Shown: positions 39,897-48,409 of the stretch, piece after piece | Layout of the letters: each line of letters starts with the position of its first letter | How positions within the stretch are numbered: the stretch's first letter is position 1 | Assembly: GCA_020634895.1 (NCBI GenBank) | Contig: JACKAV010000006.1 | Span: forward strand, 124,001 to 188,000 | From: Anaerolineales bacterium | GTDB taxonomy: Bacteria > Chloroflexota > Anaerolineae > Anaerolineales > Villigracilaceae | DNA length: 64,000 nucleotides | Reading direction: 5' to 3' | The notes under the pieces: model-generated | The model's input: only the letters and a program-made list of their open reading frames with translations | Databases searched by the model: none | Told to the model about the DNA's origin: nothing | Program-made: the position numbers and the translations under genes

Positions 39897-40503
39897 ATTT
39901 CTCGAGGATTATTTTGCGTAACTCTGCCTGAACCGAGTCCCAATCGCGCTCAGAGTTGACCACCACCCAGCGTTCCGGTTCCGCTTTGACCATTTCCAAA
40001 TACCCCGCGCGGACCCGTCTGTGGAATTCGACGGTGTAGGCGTCCATGCGGTTCCACTCGACTTCGTTCTGGGTTTTGCGCTTCAAGCCGACTTCCACAT
40101 CGAGATCGAGCAGAACGGTGAGATTGGGCGTCAATCCGCCGGTGGCGTATTTGACCAATGCCCGAACTTCATCCAGGTTTTGCTGATGCCCATAGCCCTG
40201 ATAGGCGATGGTCGAATCATAATAACGGTCAGAGATGACAATTTCCCCGTCCGCGAGGCGCGGCTTGATGACCTGTTCCACGATCTGGGCGCGTGCCGCC
40301 TGGTAGAGCAGCGTCTCCGTGCGCGGATGCATTTCCGCGTTCTTCATATCATGCAGCACATCACGGATCTGTTCGCTGATGGACGTCCCGCCGGGTTCGC
40401 GGGTGGGAAAAACGGTATGTCCCTTCTCGCGCAGAAACTCAACAAGGTGTGGAATATGGGAAGTTTTGCCCGAACCTTCGGGACCTTCAAGGGTGATGAA
40501 CAT
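39886..40503 (-). CDS. tmk: thymidylate kinase
   Basis: The 205-residue protein has P-loop GPEGSGKT (residues 7-14), the TREPGGTSISEQIR segment, DRYYDSTIAYQGYG for nucleotide binding and the lid near the C-terminal third. It makes dTDP from dTMP and ATP for DNA synthesis. The length is normal. The gene is divergent from htrA with a 204-bp gap that has no clear promoter or gene. The terminator overlaps its stop codon. Confidence 0.94.
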   Translation of the reverse strand: MFITLEGPEGSGKTSHIPHLVEFLREKGHTVFPTREPGGTSISEQIRDVLHDMKNAEMHPRTETLLYQAARAQIVEQVIKPRLADGEIVISDRYYDSTIAYQGYGHQQNLDEVRALVKYATGGLTPNLTVLLDLDVEVGLKRKTQNEVEWNRMDAYTVEFHRRVRAGYLEMVKAEPERWVVVNSERDWDSVQAELRKIILEKLKK

Positions 40504-40707
40504 AAGCAGAAGTATAAAGTAAACAGATGAATGGGGGAATGGTCTTTTTTATAACCGTTTTTAAACGCAAGAATCACTGTATTAGACCTGTTCACATGTT
40601 TACAATTTTCATACATCTTTCTTAACGTGGTTTCAGCTTAAGCCTGAAGTTTTTAATCAAGATGTCATTTTCGAGGACTACGATTTTCGTTGTGCTAGGA
40701 GGCATGA

Positions 40708-41856
40708 ATGTCAAAGAAAAATATTCTTTATCTTTTATTGGTTTTCGTCATTGCTGGCGCATCCGCATTGACAGGTGCGGCGGCGGGCGGCTTTGCGGTT
40801 TTTCAGGCAGTCGGTACCCGGCAAATTGCTGATCAGGCGGTTGTTGATACAACCATGCAGGGACGTCAAGCCAGCCAGTCTCTTGTGCTTGATTCAACCG
40901 ATATTGAGACTTCCATTACTCAGGCGGTACAGGCGGTTTCTCCCGCTGTAGTGACGGTGGTTGGAACGGTTCAAGGTCAGTCCACTTTCTTCGGACAGAC
41001 CGGCGATCAAACCGTGAGCGGAAGCGGGTTCTTCATCTCCGACCAGGGCTATGTGTTGACGAATAACCACGTTGTGGATGGAACCGATACGGTCAAGGTT
41101 GTTCTCGCGGACGGCACGGAAGAATCAGCCAAGGTTGTTGGCACAGACCGATATTCCGATATCGCCATTCTAAAGGTCGATGGAAGCGTTCCCGCCGTGG
41201 CAAAACTGGGCGACTCCAGCCTGCTCCAGTCGGGTGAGACGGTCATTGCCATCGGCTCTCCTCTTGGCGACTTCAAGAATACTGTGACCGTTGGCGTTGT
41301 CAGCGCAACGGATCGTTCCATCGACTCCGGTCAGGGCTACGAGATAGAAGGTTTGATCCAAACCGACGCAGCCATCAACCACGGCAATTCAGGCGGTCCG
41401 CTTGTGAACCTTGCCGGTGAAGTGATCGGTATCAATACCTTGATCGTGCGCAGTTCCGGCTCCAGCGGTGACGTGGCGGAAGGCTTGGGATTTGCGATCT
41501 CAGCAAACACAGCTCAGGTCGTTTCAAAACAGATCCTCGCCAATGGATACGTCTCACGCCCGTTCATGGGAATCAGCTATCAGGCGATCTCCCCCGATAT
41601 CTCTGCCATGTACAATCTGCCGGTCAAATGGGGCATTTACGTGCAAAAGATCGTGGACGGAAGCCCTGCCAGCAAATCTGGTTTGCAGGAAGGCGACATC
41701 ATCGACAGTTTGGGTGGTGTCCAGCTTGACGAGACGCATCAGTATCTCAACATGCTTTACACCTACAAACCCGGCGACACGGTCTCGCTCGGCGTCTTGC
41801 GTAATGGCAAAGAGATGACCATCGATATTACACTCGGCGAAACCAGCCCAACCTAA
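40708..41856 (+). CDS. HtrA/DegP-type S1C serine protease with PDZ domain
   Basis: The 382-residue protein has an N-terminal membrane helix (about residues 5-34), then a trypsin-like protease domain with catalytic His121 (TNNHVVDG), Asp151 (YSDIAILKV) and Ser228 (NHGNSGGPL). One PDZ domain follows (about 280-375). It should degrade misfolded envelope proteins, anchored outside the cytoplasmic membrane. GGAGG precedes the ATG. A strong terminator follows. The role is general quality control; no special partner is seen. Confidence 0.94.
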   Translation: MSKKNILYLLLVFVIAGASALTGAAAGGFAVFQAVGTRQIADQAVVDTTMQGRQASQSLVLDSTDIETSITQAVQAVSPAVVTVVGTVQGQSTFFGQTGDQTVSGSGFFISDQGYVLTNNHVVDGTDTVKVVLADGTEESAKVVGTDRYSDIAILKVDGSVPAVAKLGDSSLLQSGETVIAIGSPLGDFKNTVTVGVVSATDRSIDSGQGYEIEGLIQTDAAINHGNSGGPLVNLAGEVIGINTLIVRSSGSSGDVAEGLGFAISANTAQVVSKQILANGYVSRPFMGISYQAISPDISAMYNLPVKWGIYVQKIVDGSPASKSGLQEGDIIDSLGGVQLDETHQYLNMLYTYKPGDTVSLGVLRNGKEMTIDITLGETSPT

Positions 41857-41872
41857 TTCTCCTCCTTAGGAA

Positions 41873-41913
41873 AATCAAACGGGAGCAGAGGTTATCTGCT
41901 CCCGTTTGATTTA
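41873..41913. terminator. terminator after htrA
   Basis: AAATCAAACGGGAGCAGA and its exact complement form an 18-bp stem with a five-base loop. Confidence 0.85.
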
Positions 41914-41947
41914 AATTTACAAGGGCAGGGTACCCTGCCTTTATAAA

Positions 41948-43534
41948 TTATTCTCTAAATATCCTCACATGCCTTCGCGGTTCCTTCCCATACGAGTGAG
42001 AAACCAATTCGGCATTGCGCGCCATCTCGTGCTGCAAACGGCGCACAAGCGACGGTCCCGGCGGCAGGTCAACAAAACGCTCGCCGTTCAAGACCGCGCT
42101 GATGGCTTGCTGAGTCTGGTCGCGGATGTCTTCCATGTTGTCGCGCTGTACGTGCTCGGTCAGGTTGTACAAGTCGCTGACGAACTGCTCCACCTGCGAA
42201 ACCGAATTTGCGCGCAGCACATAGATTGGCAGCCCGCGTGACTCAGCATCCATAATAGTATGCTCGCGGTTGCGGTAATACGTCCGCAGCGTTACCAACA
42301 CATCGGCTTCGTTTGCATCGGTCACAATCACGGCTGGTACGCCAAGTCTTTTTGCGGCTTGCTGAAGTCGATTCCGCGCCACGCCGTACGCGAAGATTCG
42401 GATGGTCTGCAACTTTGCGCCAACGTTCGGGACCTGCATCGGCTGGGATGAAACTTCACTGGATGAAGGAGCAGGCTGACGTCGAGTGCGAAGCGGAGTC
42501 TTCGTCGGCGCTTCCCCCCGGACTTTGGGCGGAGGTGCGGCTTTCTCGATCTTTATCTCGCCGGATGCTTCCCGCGTGCGAATCTCCGGCGGGATGGGTG
42601 TGTCGCGCAGCAACGCATCGACCGAGGTCATGATGTCGGTGTGGACGGCGAAGCGCTCGCGGTGTTGAATTTCGATGAGCACGTCAAAGGTAGGCGGCGC
42701 GCGTCGTTCGAGGACGGTCTTCTGCGTACCGCGGCGGCGGGCTTCTTCGTCTGAAAGAGTCACTGCTTCGATGCCGCCGACCAGATCGCTGAGAGTGGGG
42801 TTGAGCAAAAGGTTGTCGAGGGTCTGACCGTGCGCCGTGCCGATGAGCTGCACACCGCGTTCTGCGATGGTGCGCGCGGCAAGGGCTTCGAGTTCGCGCC
42901 CGATCTCGTCGATGACGATGACTTCGGGGTTGTGGTTCTCGACTGCTTCGATCATCACCTCATGCTGAAGCATCGGCTCGCTGACTTGCATACGGCGCGC
43001 CTTGCCCACGGCAGGATGCGGCACATCGCCGTCGCCGCCGATTTCGTTGGAGGTATCCACGATGACCACGCGTTTGCTTTCTGCAAGGATGCGGGCGGCT
43101 TCGCGCAGGAGCGTGGTTTTGCCAACGCCGGGGCGCCCGAGGATCAAAACGGATTTGCCCGACTCGATCAGGTCCTGGATGATATCCACTGTGCCGTACA
43201 CGGCACGACCCACACGGCAGGTTAAACCGACAATGACTCCCAGTCGGTTGCGAATGGCAGAGATGCGGTGAAGCGTACGCTCCATACCGGCGCGGTTGTC
43301 GGCGTCGAATTTGCCGATGCGCTCGGTCACATGATCGATCTCGCCGCGGGTGATCTCTTTTTCAAGCAGGGTTATCTCATTCTCCACAAAACGAGCCGTG
43401 GGAACGCGCCCAAGGTCTATGACGATCTCCAGCAGTTTTTCGCTGTTGTTCGCCTTTTCAACGGCGTGACGAAGATCTGCCGGGAGGACATCCAGAAGCA
43501 CTTCGAGGTCGTCTGTAATTCTGTGTTGTGTCAT
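41948..43534 (-). CDS. AAA ATPase with R3H domain (SpoIIIAA/Ycf45-like)
   Basis: The 528-residue protein has a central ATPase with Walker A GRPGVGKT (133-140), Walker B PEVIVIDEIG and the following segments of the SpoIIIAA/GspE-like family. A proline-rich linker (about 330-370) precedes a second alpha/beta domain (IRIFAYGVARNRLQQAAKRL). A final R3H-type domain (PPGPSLVRRLQHEMARNAELVS) should bind single-stranded nucleic acid. Relatives occur in cyanobacteria, plastids (Ycf45) and many other bacteria, but the function is unknown. The 5' leader holds paired hairpins. Confidence 0.85.
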   Translation of the reverse strand: MTQHRITDDLEVLLDVLPADLRHAVEKANNSEKLLEIVIDLGRVPTARFVENEITLLEKEITRGEIDHVTERIGKFDADNRAGMERTLHRISAIRNRLGVIVGLTCRVGRAVYGTVDIIQDLIESGKSVLILGRPGVGKTTLLREAARILAESKRVVIVDTSNEIGGDGDVPHPAVGKARRMQVSEPMLQHEVMIEAVENHNPEVIVIDEIGRELEALAARTIAERGVQLIGTAHGQTLDNLLLNPTLSDLVGGIEAVTLSDEEARRRGTQKTVLERRAPPTFDVLIEIQHRERFAVHTDIMTSVDALLRDTPIPPEIRTREASGEIKIEKAAPPPKVRGEAPTKTPLRTRRQPAPSSSEVSSQPMQVPNVGAKLQTIRIFAYGVARNRLQQAAKRLGVPAVIVTDANEADVLVTLRTYYRNREHTIMDAESRGLPIYVLRANSVSQVEQFVSDLYNLTEHVQRDNMEDIRDQTQQAISAVLNGERFVDLPPGPSLVRRLQHEMARNAELVSHSYGKEPRRHVRIFRE

Positions 43535-43680
43535 ATATTAAGTTTCTAGATAACGCCAATGTTCAAGTGGCGCAAAGGGTCATGGAAAAAAGAACGGTAA
43601 TATAAGGCTGCGTACAAGATAAGGACGCGGCTTGCTTTAAGTGTGAGTGGGGAAGTGTATATGGATCATAACGGAGTACC

Positions 43681-43757
43681 TGCCTTTCCGGGGCGTCACA
43701 TGCAGAGTTTCATGTGTCAGGCAACAACTGCCATCGTGTAGCGGCAGGGACATTATA
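43681..43757 (-). promoter_or_regulatory. promoter and structured leader of the R3H ATPase gene
   Basis: On the minus strand TGCTATAAT (43752-43757 plus TGC) is an extended -10. Just after it, CTGCC/GGCAG (43728-43747) and a larger hairpin closed by TGCCT/AGGCA (43681-43723) with inner CACATG/CATGTG can form. The leader of about 210 bases may be regulatory. The rest of 43535-43680 holds no gene. Confidence 0.35.
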
Positions 43758-43793
43758 GCAGGGTGCGGGTTAACGGATAGTTAGAGGTATATA

Positions 43794-44690
43794 TTAATTC
43801 CATGAATTGTCTGACCAATTGGGTGCAATATTGTCAGACATTGGCTGCCGGGATTGTCCCTGCTTGTTATTTTTGAGCCAATTCTTCAGTACGAGATATG
43901 CCACTGGCAGACTGATGCTCAACCCCGAAATGCGGATTGTTTTGCGGTTTGCCAGATTTAGCGCGACAAAATAATGTTTGCCGTTGCGGGTGCGGGTGAA
44001 TGAAAACTGGACTGATGAAATCTCGTCCGCAGTCAGGTTCTTTTCATTAAAGAGATATTTCAGTGTAAGCGTGTTGCCGTCCAATGATATCGACCGTGGC
44101 GCAGAGAGGGACAGTGCGCCAACGACCAGAATAACGATCACCATGATTACCAGCGGAAAAAAGCTGAAAGTGGAAGTGTCCGAAGTGCTGGAGATCGCAA
44201 CCATGAATCCGACCACCATTCCAATAACGATGATCATGACGATGAACAATTGCGCGATGGAACCGGCTCCGCGTCTCATTTCGTTGTACTCCATTGGGGA
44301 GAAAAGGTCCGGGCGTTTCGCGCCGATGACTTCGATAATCTCTTCATAGCCAGGGACTTCCGGGCTGGGAGACACGGTCACATCTTCGTCGAAGTTATGC
44401 AGCTTGATGCGATACCCGCGTCCCGAAACGCGGCGGATCTCACTCCAGCGAAGGGTATTCAACCCGAAAATATTCTGCGTGGAAATCTCATCGTCAGAGA
44501 TGATCGTCTTCGAAAGGTAGGTAAGAGTGGCGATACCGAAAACTAAACCGACCACAGCCATCAATGGAACGACAACAACCCCTCCAACTGCATTGAAATT
44601 AAAGAAAAGGACCGTGCCGATAAAGAGGAAAAGCAGCAAAAAGATGATTGGCAGAAATACGGAGTGCTTATATACGCGGGGTTCGTTCAT
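43794..44690 (-). CDS. membrane protein with two PH-like domains
   Basis: The 298-residue protein has hydrophobic segments at about residues 10-60 and 140-190. Each is followed by a beta-rich cytoplasmic segment that looks like a bacterial PH domain (ISDDEISTQNIFGLNTLRWSEI, and ISLDGNTLTLKYLFNEKNLTADEI). The two halves resemble each other, suggesting internal duplication. No specific family is recognised. It stands alone; the C-terminal tail is polar and Asn/Ser-rich. Confidence 0.6.
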   Translation of the reverse strand: MNEPRVYKHSVFLPIIFLLLFLFIGTVLFFNFNAVGGVVVVPLMAVVGLVFGIATLTYLSKTIISDDEISTQNIFGLNTLRWSEIRRVSGRGYRIKLHNFDEDVTVSPSPEVPGYEEIIEVIGAKRPDLFSPMEYNEMRRGAGSIAQLFIVMIIVIGMVVGFMVAISSTSDTSTFSFFPLVIMVIVILVVGALSLSAPRSISLDGNTLTLKYLFNEKNLTADEISSVQFSFTRTRNGKHYFVALNLANRKTIRISGLSISLPVAYLVLKNWLKNNKQGQSRQPMSDNIAPNWSDNSWN

Positions 44691-44850
44691 GGGAATCCTC
44701 TTCGCAAACTGATAATTTTAAAAACTCTTATATTCTCTACGAAAACCAACTGCAGTGGTTTCACTTCTTAATCGTAAAGTGTTCAAATTGTAATTCTTAT
44801 TCTCACATCCTGCCTGCCTTTATTCGCGCAACCGCATGTATAATTGAAGC

Positions 44851-46191
44851 ATGTCCATGTCAGAAGATCCCATTCTGCCGGCTGGAACTCCGCAACAGGA
44901 AGAACCACCTGCACCTGCGCCGCGTCCACCGGCCCGTCGCAGACGCGCAACGCGCCGTTCCCATATCCCCACCGATGCAGAAGGACAGGCAGCGTTAATC
45001 GCGTCACTTGCGCGGCGCGCCTATCCCTCCATTGAGCTGTTCATATTTTCGCTGGTGTGCGGCGCCATCCTTGGGTTGGGCTACCTGCTCGACTCACAAG
45101 CGGTGTTATTGGTCGGCATTCTTGTCGCGCCGCTTATGACTCCCTGGGTGGGTTTTTTACTTGCCCTGCTCACAGGCTCTTTACGCTTTTTATTCGAAAC
45201 GGTCATGGCGCTTTTCATCAGCGTCGTTTTCGTTTTTCTGGGAGGCTTGCTTACGGGGTTTGCAGCACGCCTCTTCATGCCCATTACCCTGAATAACGTT
45301 TTCATCCATTCGCGTCTCTGGCTTCCAGAACTTGTCGTTTTCGCCCTGGGCGCGGTCACACTTGTGATTTCCTTTGCACGTTCAGAAGAAAAACCTTTCC
45401 TTCCAAGCGTTCTTATTGCGTACGCGTTTTTTCTGCCCATCAGCGCCGCAGGCTTTGGCATCGGCTCAGGTTTGCCGAATGTCTGGCTTCAGGGTTTACT
45501 GGTCTTTGCGGCTCATTTCGCTTTCACCGGCGTCCTCGGTTTGATCACACTTTACATCCTGCGGCTGCGACCGTCGGCTGGCGGTATCGTACTGAGCGGG
45601 ATCGCCCTGCTCATTTTCATTGGCGCGTTTGTTCTTTTGATTGGATCGGGATCTCCCTCCGGACAAACTGCGACTGCCCAGTCCACGCCGACAAATCAGG
45701 TTTCCGCGCTTCCTTCCGAGACGCCGAGCCTGCCAGCTGAACCCAATCCGAGTCCCACGCTGACGGTTGTATCCGCAGCCCGCACCCCGACAGTGACCGA
45801 GGAAGAGATTACTCCAAGCCCTGTCCCGTTGACGCTTGAGATCACGCTTCCTCCTTCTGATACACCGACCATTACACTAACCATCCCGCCGACACCGGTC
45901 TATGGGAAAGTGGCAGCCAACGAAGGCGGCGGTGCGAATCTGCGTGACGCTCCCGGCGGCACGTACATCATGACCCTGCTTAATGGAACCATCGTGGAAA
46001 CATATTCCGAATTCCAGGTCTTGAACAATGTGACCTGGGTAAAGGTCTTCGCCCAGGTGAACGGACAACGCATCGAGGGCTGGCTGCTGGAATCGGTCAT
46101 TTCGTATGCAACCCCAGCGCCCAATTTCGAAGCGACGGAAACACCGCAATCCACGCTCACTACTACACCAACCGTTACATCCACACCATAA
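44851..46191 (+). CDS. DUF389-like membrane protein with extracytoplasmic SH3 domain
   Basis: The 446-residue protein has a basic cytoplasmic N-terminus and about seven helices (residues 50-275) with the DUF389 core LLDSQAVLLVGILVAPLMTPWVG. A Ser/Thr/Pro linker of about 70 residues follows, and then a bacterial SH3 domain (about 350-420; GGGANLRDAPGG, GWLLESV). DUF389 proteins are membrane proteins of unknown role. The SH3 part, facing outside, could bind peptidoglycan or other envelope material. The join of these two parts is unusual in my knowledge. Confidence 0.75.
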   Translation: MSMSEDPILPAGTPQQEEPPAPAPRPPARRRRATRRSHIPTDAEGQAALIASLARRAYPSIELFIFSLVCGAILGLGYLLDSQAVLLVGILVAPLMTPWVGFLLALLTGSLRFLFETVMALFISVVFVFLGGLLTGFAARLFMPITLNNVFIHSRLWLPELVVFALGAVTLVISFARSEEKPFLPSVLIAYAFFLPISAAGFGIGSGLPNVWLQGLLVFAAHFAFTGVLGLITLYILRLRPSAGGIVLSGIALLIFIGAFVLLIGSGSPSGQTATAQSTPTNQVSALPSETPSLPAEPNPSPTLTVVSAARTPTVTEEEITPSPVPLTLEITLPPSDTPTITLTIPPTPVYGKVAANEGGGANLRDAPGGTYIMTLLNGTIVETYSEFQVLNNVTWVKVFAQVNGQRIEGWLLESVISYATPAPNFEATETPQSTLTTTPTVTSTP

Positions 46192-46205
46192 GGATCGATA
46201 AAAAG

Positions 46206-46240
46206 AGGTGGCAGTCATTGTCAAAGTGACTGTCACTTTA
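46206..46240 (+). terminator. hairpin after the DUF389-SH3 gene
   Basis: GTGGCAGTCA pairs with TGACTGTCAC (one G-T pair), followed by TTTATT. Confidence 0.55.
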
Positions 46241-46265
46241 TTCATTAACCAATCAAGGAGAATCA

Positions 46266-47714
46266 ATGCCCATTCATTTCGGCACCGACGGCTGGCGCGC
46301 CGTCATTTCAGACAGCTTTACATTCGGCAACCTTCGCATGGTTTCGCAGGCCATTGCAGATGCGGTCGCATCGGAACATTGGGACAAGACCGACTCGGTG
46401 GATGCCAACAAGATTATTGTTGGGTACGACACCCGTTTCCTTTCAGACCGCTTTGCAGGTGAAGTGGCACGTGTGCTTGCTGCCAACGGATTTACCGTTC
46501 TGTTGGCACAGTCTGATTCGCCTACGCCTGCCATCTCGTACGCGGTTAAGAATAACAATGCGATTGCCGGTGTAATGATCACGGCTTCTCATAATGCACC
46601 GCGTTACAACGGCGTAAAGTTGAAGGGTGCTTTCGGCGGGTCTGCCCTGCCTGAGCAATGCCGCCGCGTGGAAGTGTATATCAACGATAACGAAGAACAG
46701 GCGCGTGGACCCAACCTGATGGATTTTGCAAAGGCACGCGAAGCAGGGTTGATCCAGAAGTTCAACCCGCTGCCAACTTATTTCGATCATTTGCGCACGT
46801 TGATCAATACCGATGTGATCGCGGAAAATCCACAGCGCTTTGTCGTGGATGCCATGTACGGTTCGGGGCGTGGTGTGATCAAAGCCTTTTTGCAGGGGAC
46901 AGGCTGTGAGATCCATGAGATCCGCGGCGAGATGAACCCCGGCTTTGGCGGAGTCCACCCGGAACCGATCGCCAAGAATCTGGGAGCGCTTTCGAGCGCG
47001 GTCAGCTCCGGTTTGGGGAATTTCGGCGTGGTAACCGATGGCGATGCCGACCGTATCGGTGCAATGGACGAACGCGGCAATTTCGTCGACCCGCACAAGA
47101 TCATGGCTCTTTCGTTGAAATATCTGGTCGAGAAACGCGGCATGAAAGGCGCTGTGGTCCGCACCGTTTCGACCACGCGTATGCTCGACCGTCTTGCCAA
47201 GCGGTATGGCGTCAATATATATGAAACGCCGGTTGGTTTCAACCACATTGCAGACATCATGATGAACGAGGATGTCCTAATCGGCGGTGAAGAATCCGGC
47301 GGCATTTCATTCAAGGGACATATTCCCGAAGGTGACGGTCCGATTATGGGGTTGTTGTTGGTGGAAATGCTTGCCGAGTCTGGGAAGTCGCTGGGTGAGA
47401 TGGTGGACGATCTTCTTGAGGATGTTGGTCCGGCTCATTATGAACGGGTCGATATGCGATTGAGCCGTCCGATCGCAAAGGCTGAAATGACCGAATTCCT
47501 GACGAAGAATGCCCCGGCTGAGATCGGCGGTGAGAAGGTTTCGGAGATCAGCCAGCGTGATGGTGTGAAATACATCATGTCTGATGATTCGTGGCTGCTG
47601 ATTCGTCCGTCTGGTACGGAGCCGGTTCTGCGAGTCTATGCCGAGGGACGCACGCAGGAGATGGTGAAGGCGCTGCTGGGTTATGGGAAGTCTGTGGCGG
47701 AGAGCGTAGTGTAA
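46266..47714 (+). CDS. phosphoglucomutase/phosphomannomutase family enzyme
   Basis: The 482-residue protein has all alpha-D-phosphohexomutase signatures. The phosphoserine loop is TASHNAPRYNG (Ser about residue 108), the metal loop is DGDADRIG, the sugar-specificity loop is GEESGG, and RPSGTEP is in the phosphate-binding C-terminal domain. The family swaps 1- and 6-phosphates of glucose, mannose or glucosamine. The exact sugar cannot be told from these motifs. The GEESGG loop fits glucose or mannose types. It could supply glucose-1-phosphate to GlgC encoded further on. AAGGAG precedes the ATG. Confidence 0.92.
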   Translation: MPIHFGTDGWRAVISDSFTFGNLRMVSQAIADAVASEHWDKTDSVDANKIIVGYDTRFLSDRFAGEVARVLAANGFTVLLAQSDSPTPAISYAVKNNNAIAGVMITASHNAPRYNGVKLKGAFGGSALPEQCRRVEVYINDNEEQARGPNLMDFAKAREAGLIQKFNPLPTYFDHLRTLINTDVIAENPQRFVVDAMYGSGRGVIKAFLQGTGCEIHEIRGEMNPGFGGVHPEPIAKNLGALSSAVSSGLGNFGVVTDGDADRIGAMDERGNFVDPHKIMALSLKYLVEKRGMKGAVVRTVSTTRMLDRLAKRYGVNIYETPVGFNHIADIMMNEDVLIGGEESGGISFKGHIPEGDGPIMGLLLVEMLAESGKSLGEMVDDLLEDVGPAHYERVDMRLSRPIAKAEMTEFLTKNAPAEIGGEKVSEISQRDGVKYIMSDDSWLLIRPSGTEPVLRVYAEGRTQEMVKALLGYGKSVAESVV

Positions 47715-47730
47715 AAAGCACCGCTTAAAG

Positions 47731-47764
47731 TAAAACACACACCGATGTCGGTGTGTGTTTTTTG
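47731..47764 (+). terminator. terminator after the phosphohexomutase gene
   Basis: AAAACACACACCGA and TCGGTGTGTGTTTT pair around TG, followed by T. Confidence 0.85.
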
Positions 47765-47782
47765 TTTGGGATGAAGAACCAG

Positions 47783-48355
47783 TTATCGGGTTGGTGCGAC
47801 GCGCAGCCTGCGTGCCATCAAGATAACGATGATGAACGCCAGAGCCATGACTGCCAATCCTGGTATGCCGAAGTCCTCTATGAAACCGGTTTGGGGGAGG
47901 GCGGTGGTGGTGGGGATAATGGTCAGTTGGGCGATGGCTGCCTGGGTTAACGCTGCGCCAACGGTCGCGGTTGCGGCGGCGGGAGTTCCCGCTCCCACTG
48001 TGGGGCTGGCGTTCGGGTCAGGCGTGGAGGTCATTGTCGCGACGTTTACCACGGGGGTTGCGGTTGGGGGTTCGGTTGCGGTAGGGAAGATGGCGGCTTC
48101 TGCGGTGGAGGTCAGTGCTTCGTTGATGAAGTTGCTGGCGACTGCCGCTGTTTGCGTAATGGCTGCCGCCTGGCTTTCTGCCTGTGAGTTTGCGTTCTGA
48201 GTGAACAGATATACAGCGACAAAACACGCAACCGAGAGCAGGATGATCCCGCCCAAAATACCCGCCGCGATCAGGAACGTGCGGTTGTTATTTGATTCTT
48301 CCGGCAGTTGTTCATCGTCGAGGTTATCGTCAAAATTATTTTCGTCAAAGGACAT
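47783..48355 (-). CDS. LPxTG-type sortase substrate with N-terminal membrane helix
   Basis: The 190-residue protein has an acidic N-terminal region, a hydrophobic helix (about residues 28-50), an Ala/Thr/Pro-rich low-complexity middle and a C-terminal sorting signal. The signal is LPQTG near residue 151, a hydrophobic stretch (about 160-180), and MARRLRVAPTR as the positive tail. The sortase-repeat protein at 7509-9482 carries the similar LPKTG. The N-terminal helix is not a normal signal peptide since an acidic region precedes it. No function is known. It follows the seven-gene operon on the same strand. Confidence 0.65.
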   Translation of the reverse strand: MSFDENNFDDNLDDEQLPEESNNNRTFLIAAGILGGIILLSVACFVAVYLFTQNANSQAESQAAAITQTAAVASNFINEALTSTAEAAIFPTATEPPTATPVVNVATMTSTPDPNASPTVGAGTPAAATATVGAALTQAAIAQLTIIPTTTALPQTGFIEDFGIPGLAVMALAFIIVILMARRLRVAPTR

Positions 48356-48409
48356 AAAGCACTCTCCTGATTATTGTGTGACCGTGAACTTGCAAGTTGA
48401 ACGAGGGTA

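Noticed and set aside
43681..43757. Known riboswitch class (c-di-GMP, cobalamin, SRP RNA) in the R3H gene leader
   Set aside because: The conserved bases of these RNAs could not be placed. Only generic hairpins were seen.
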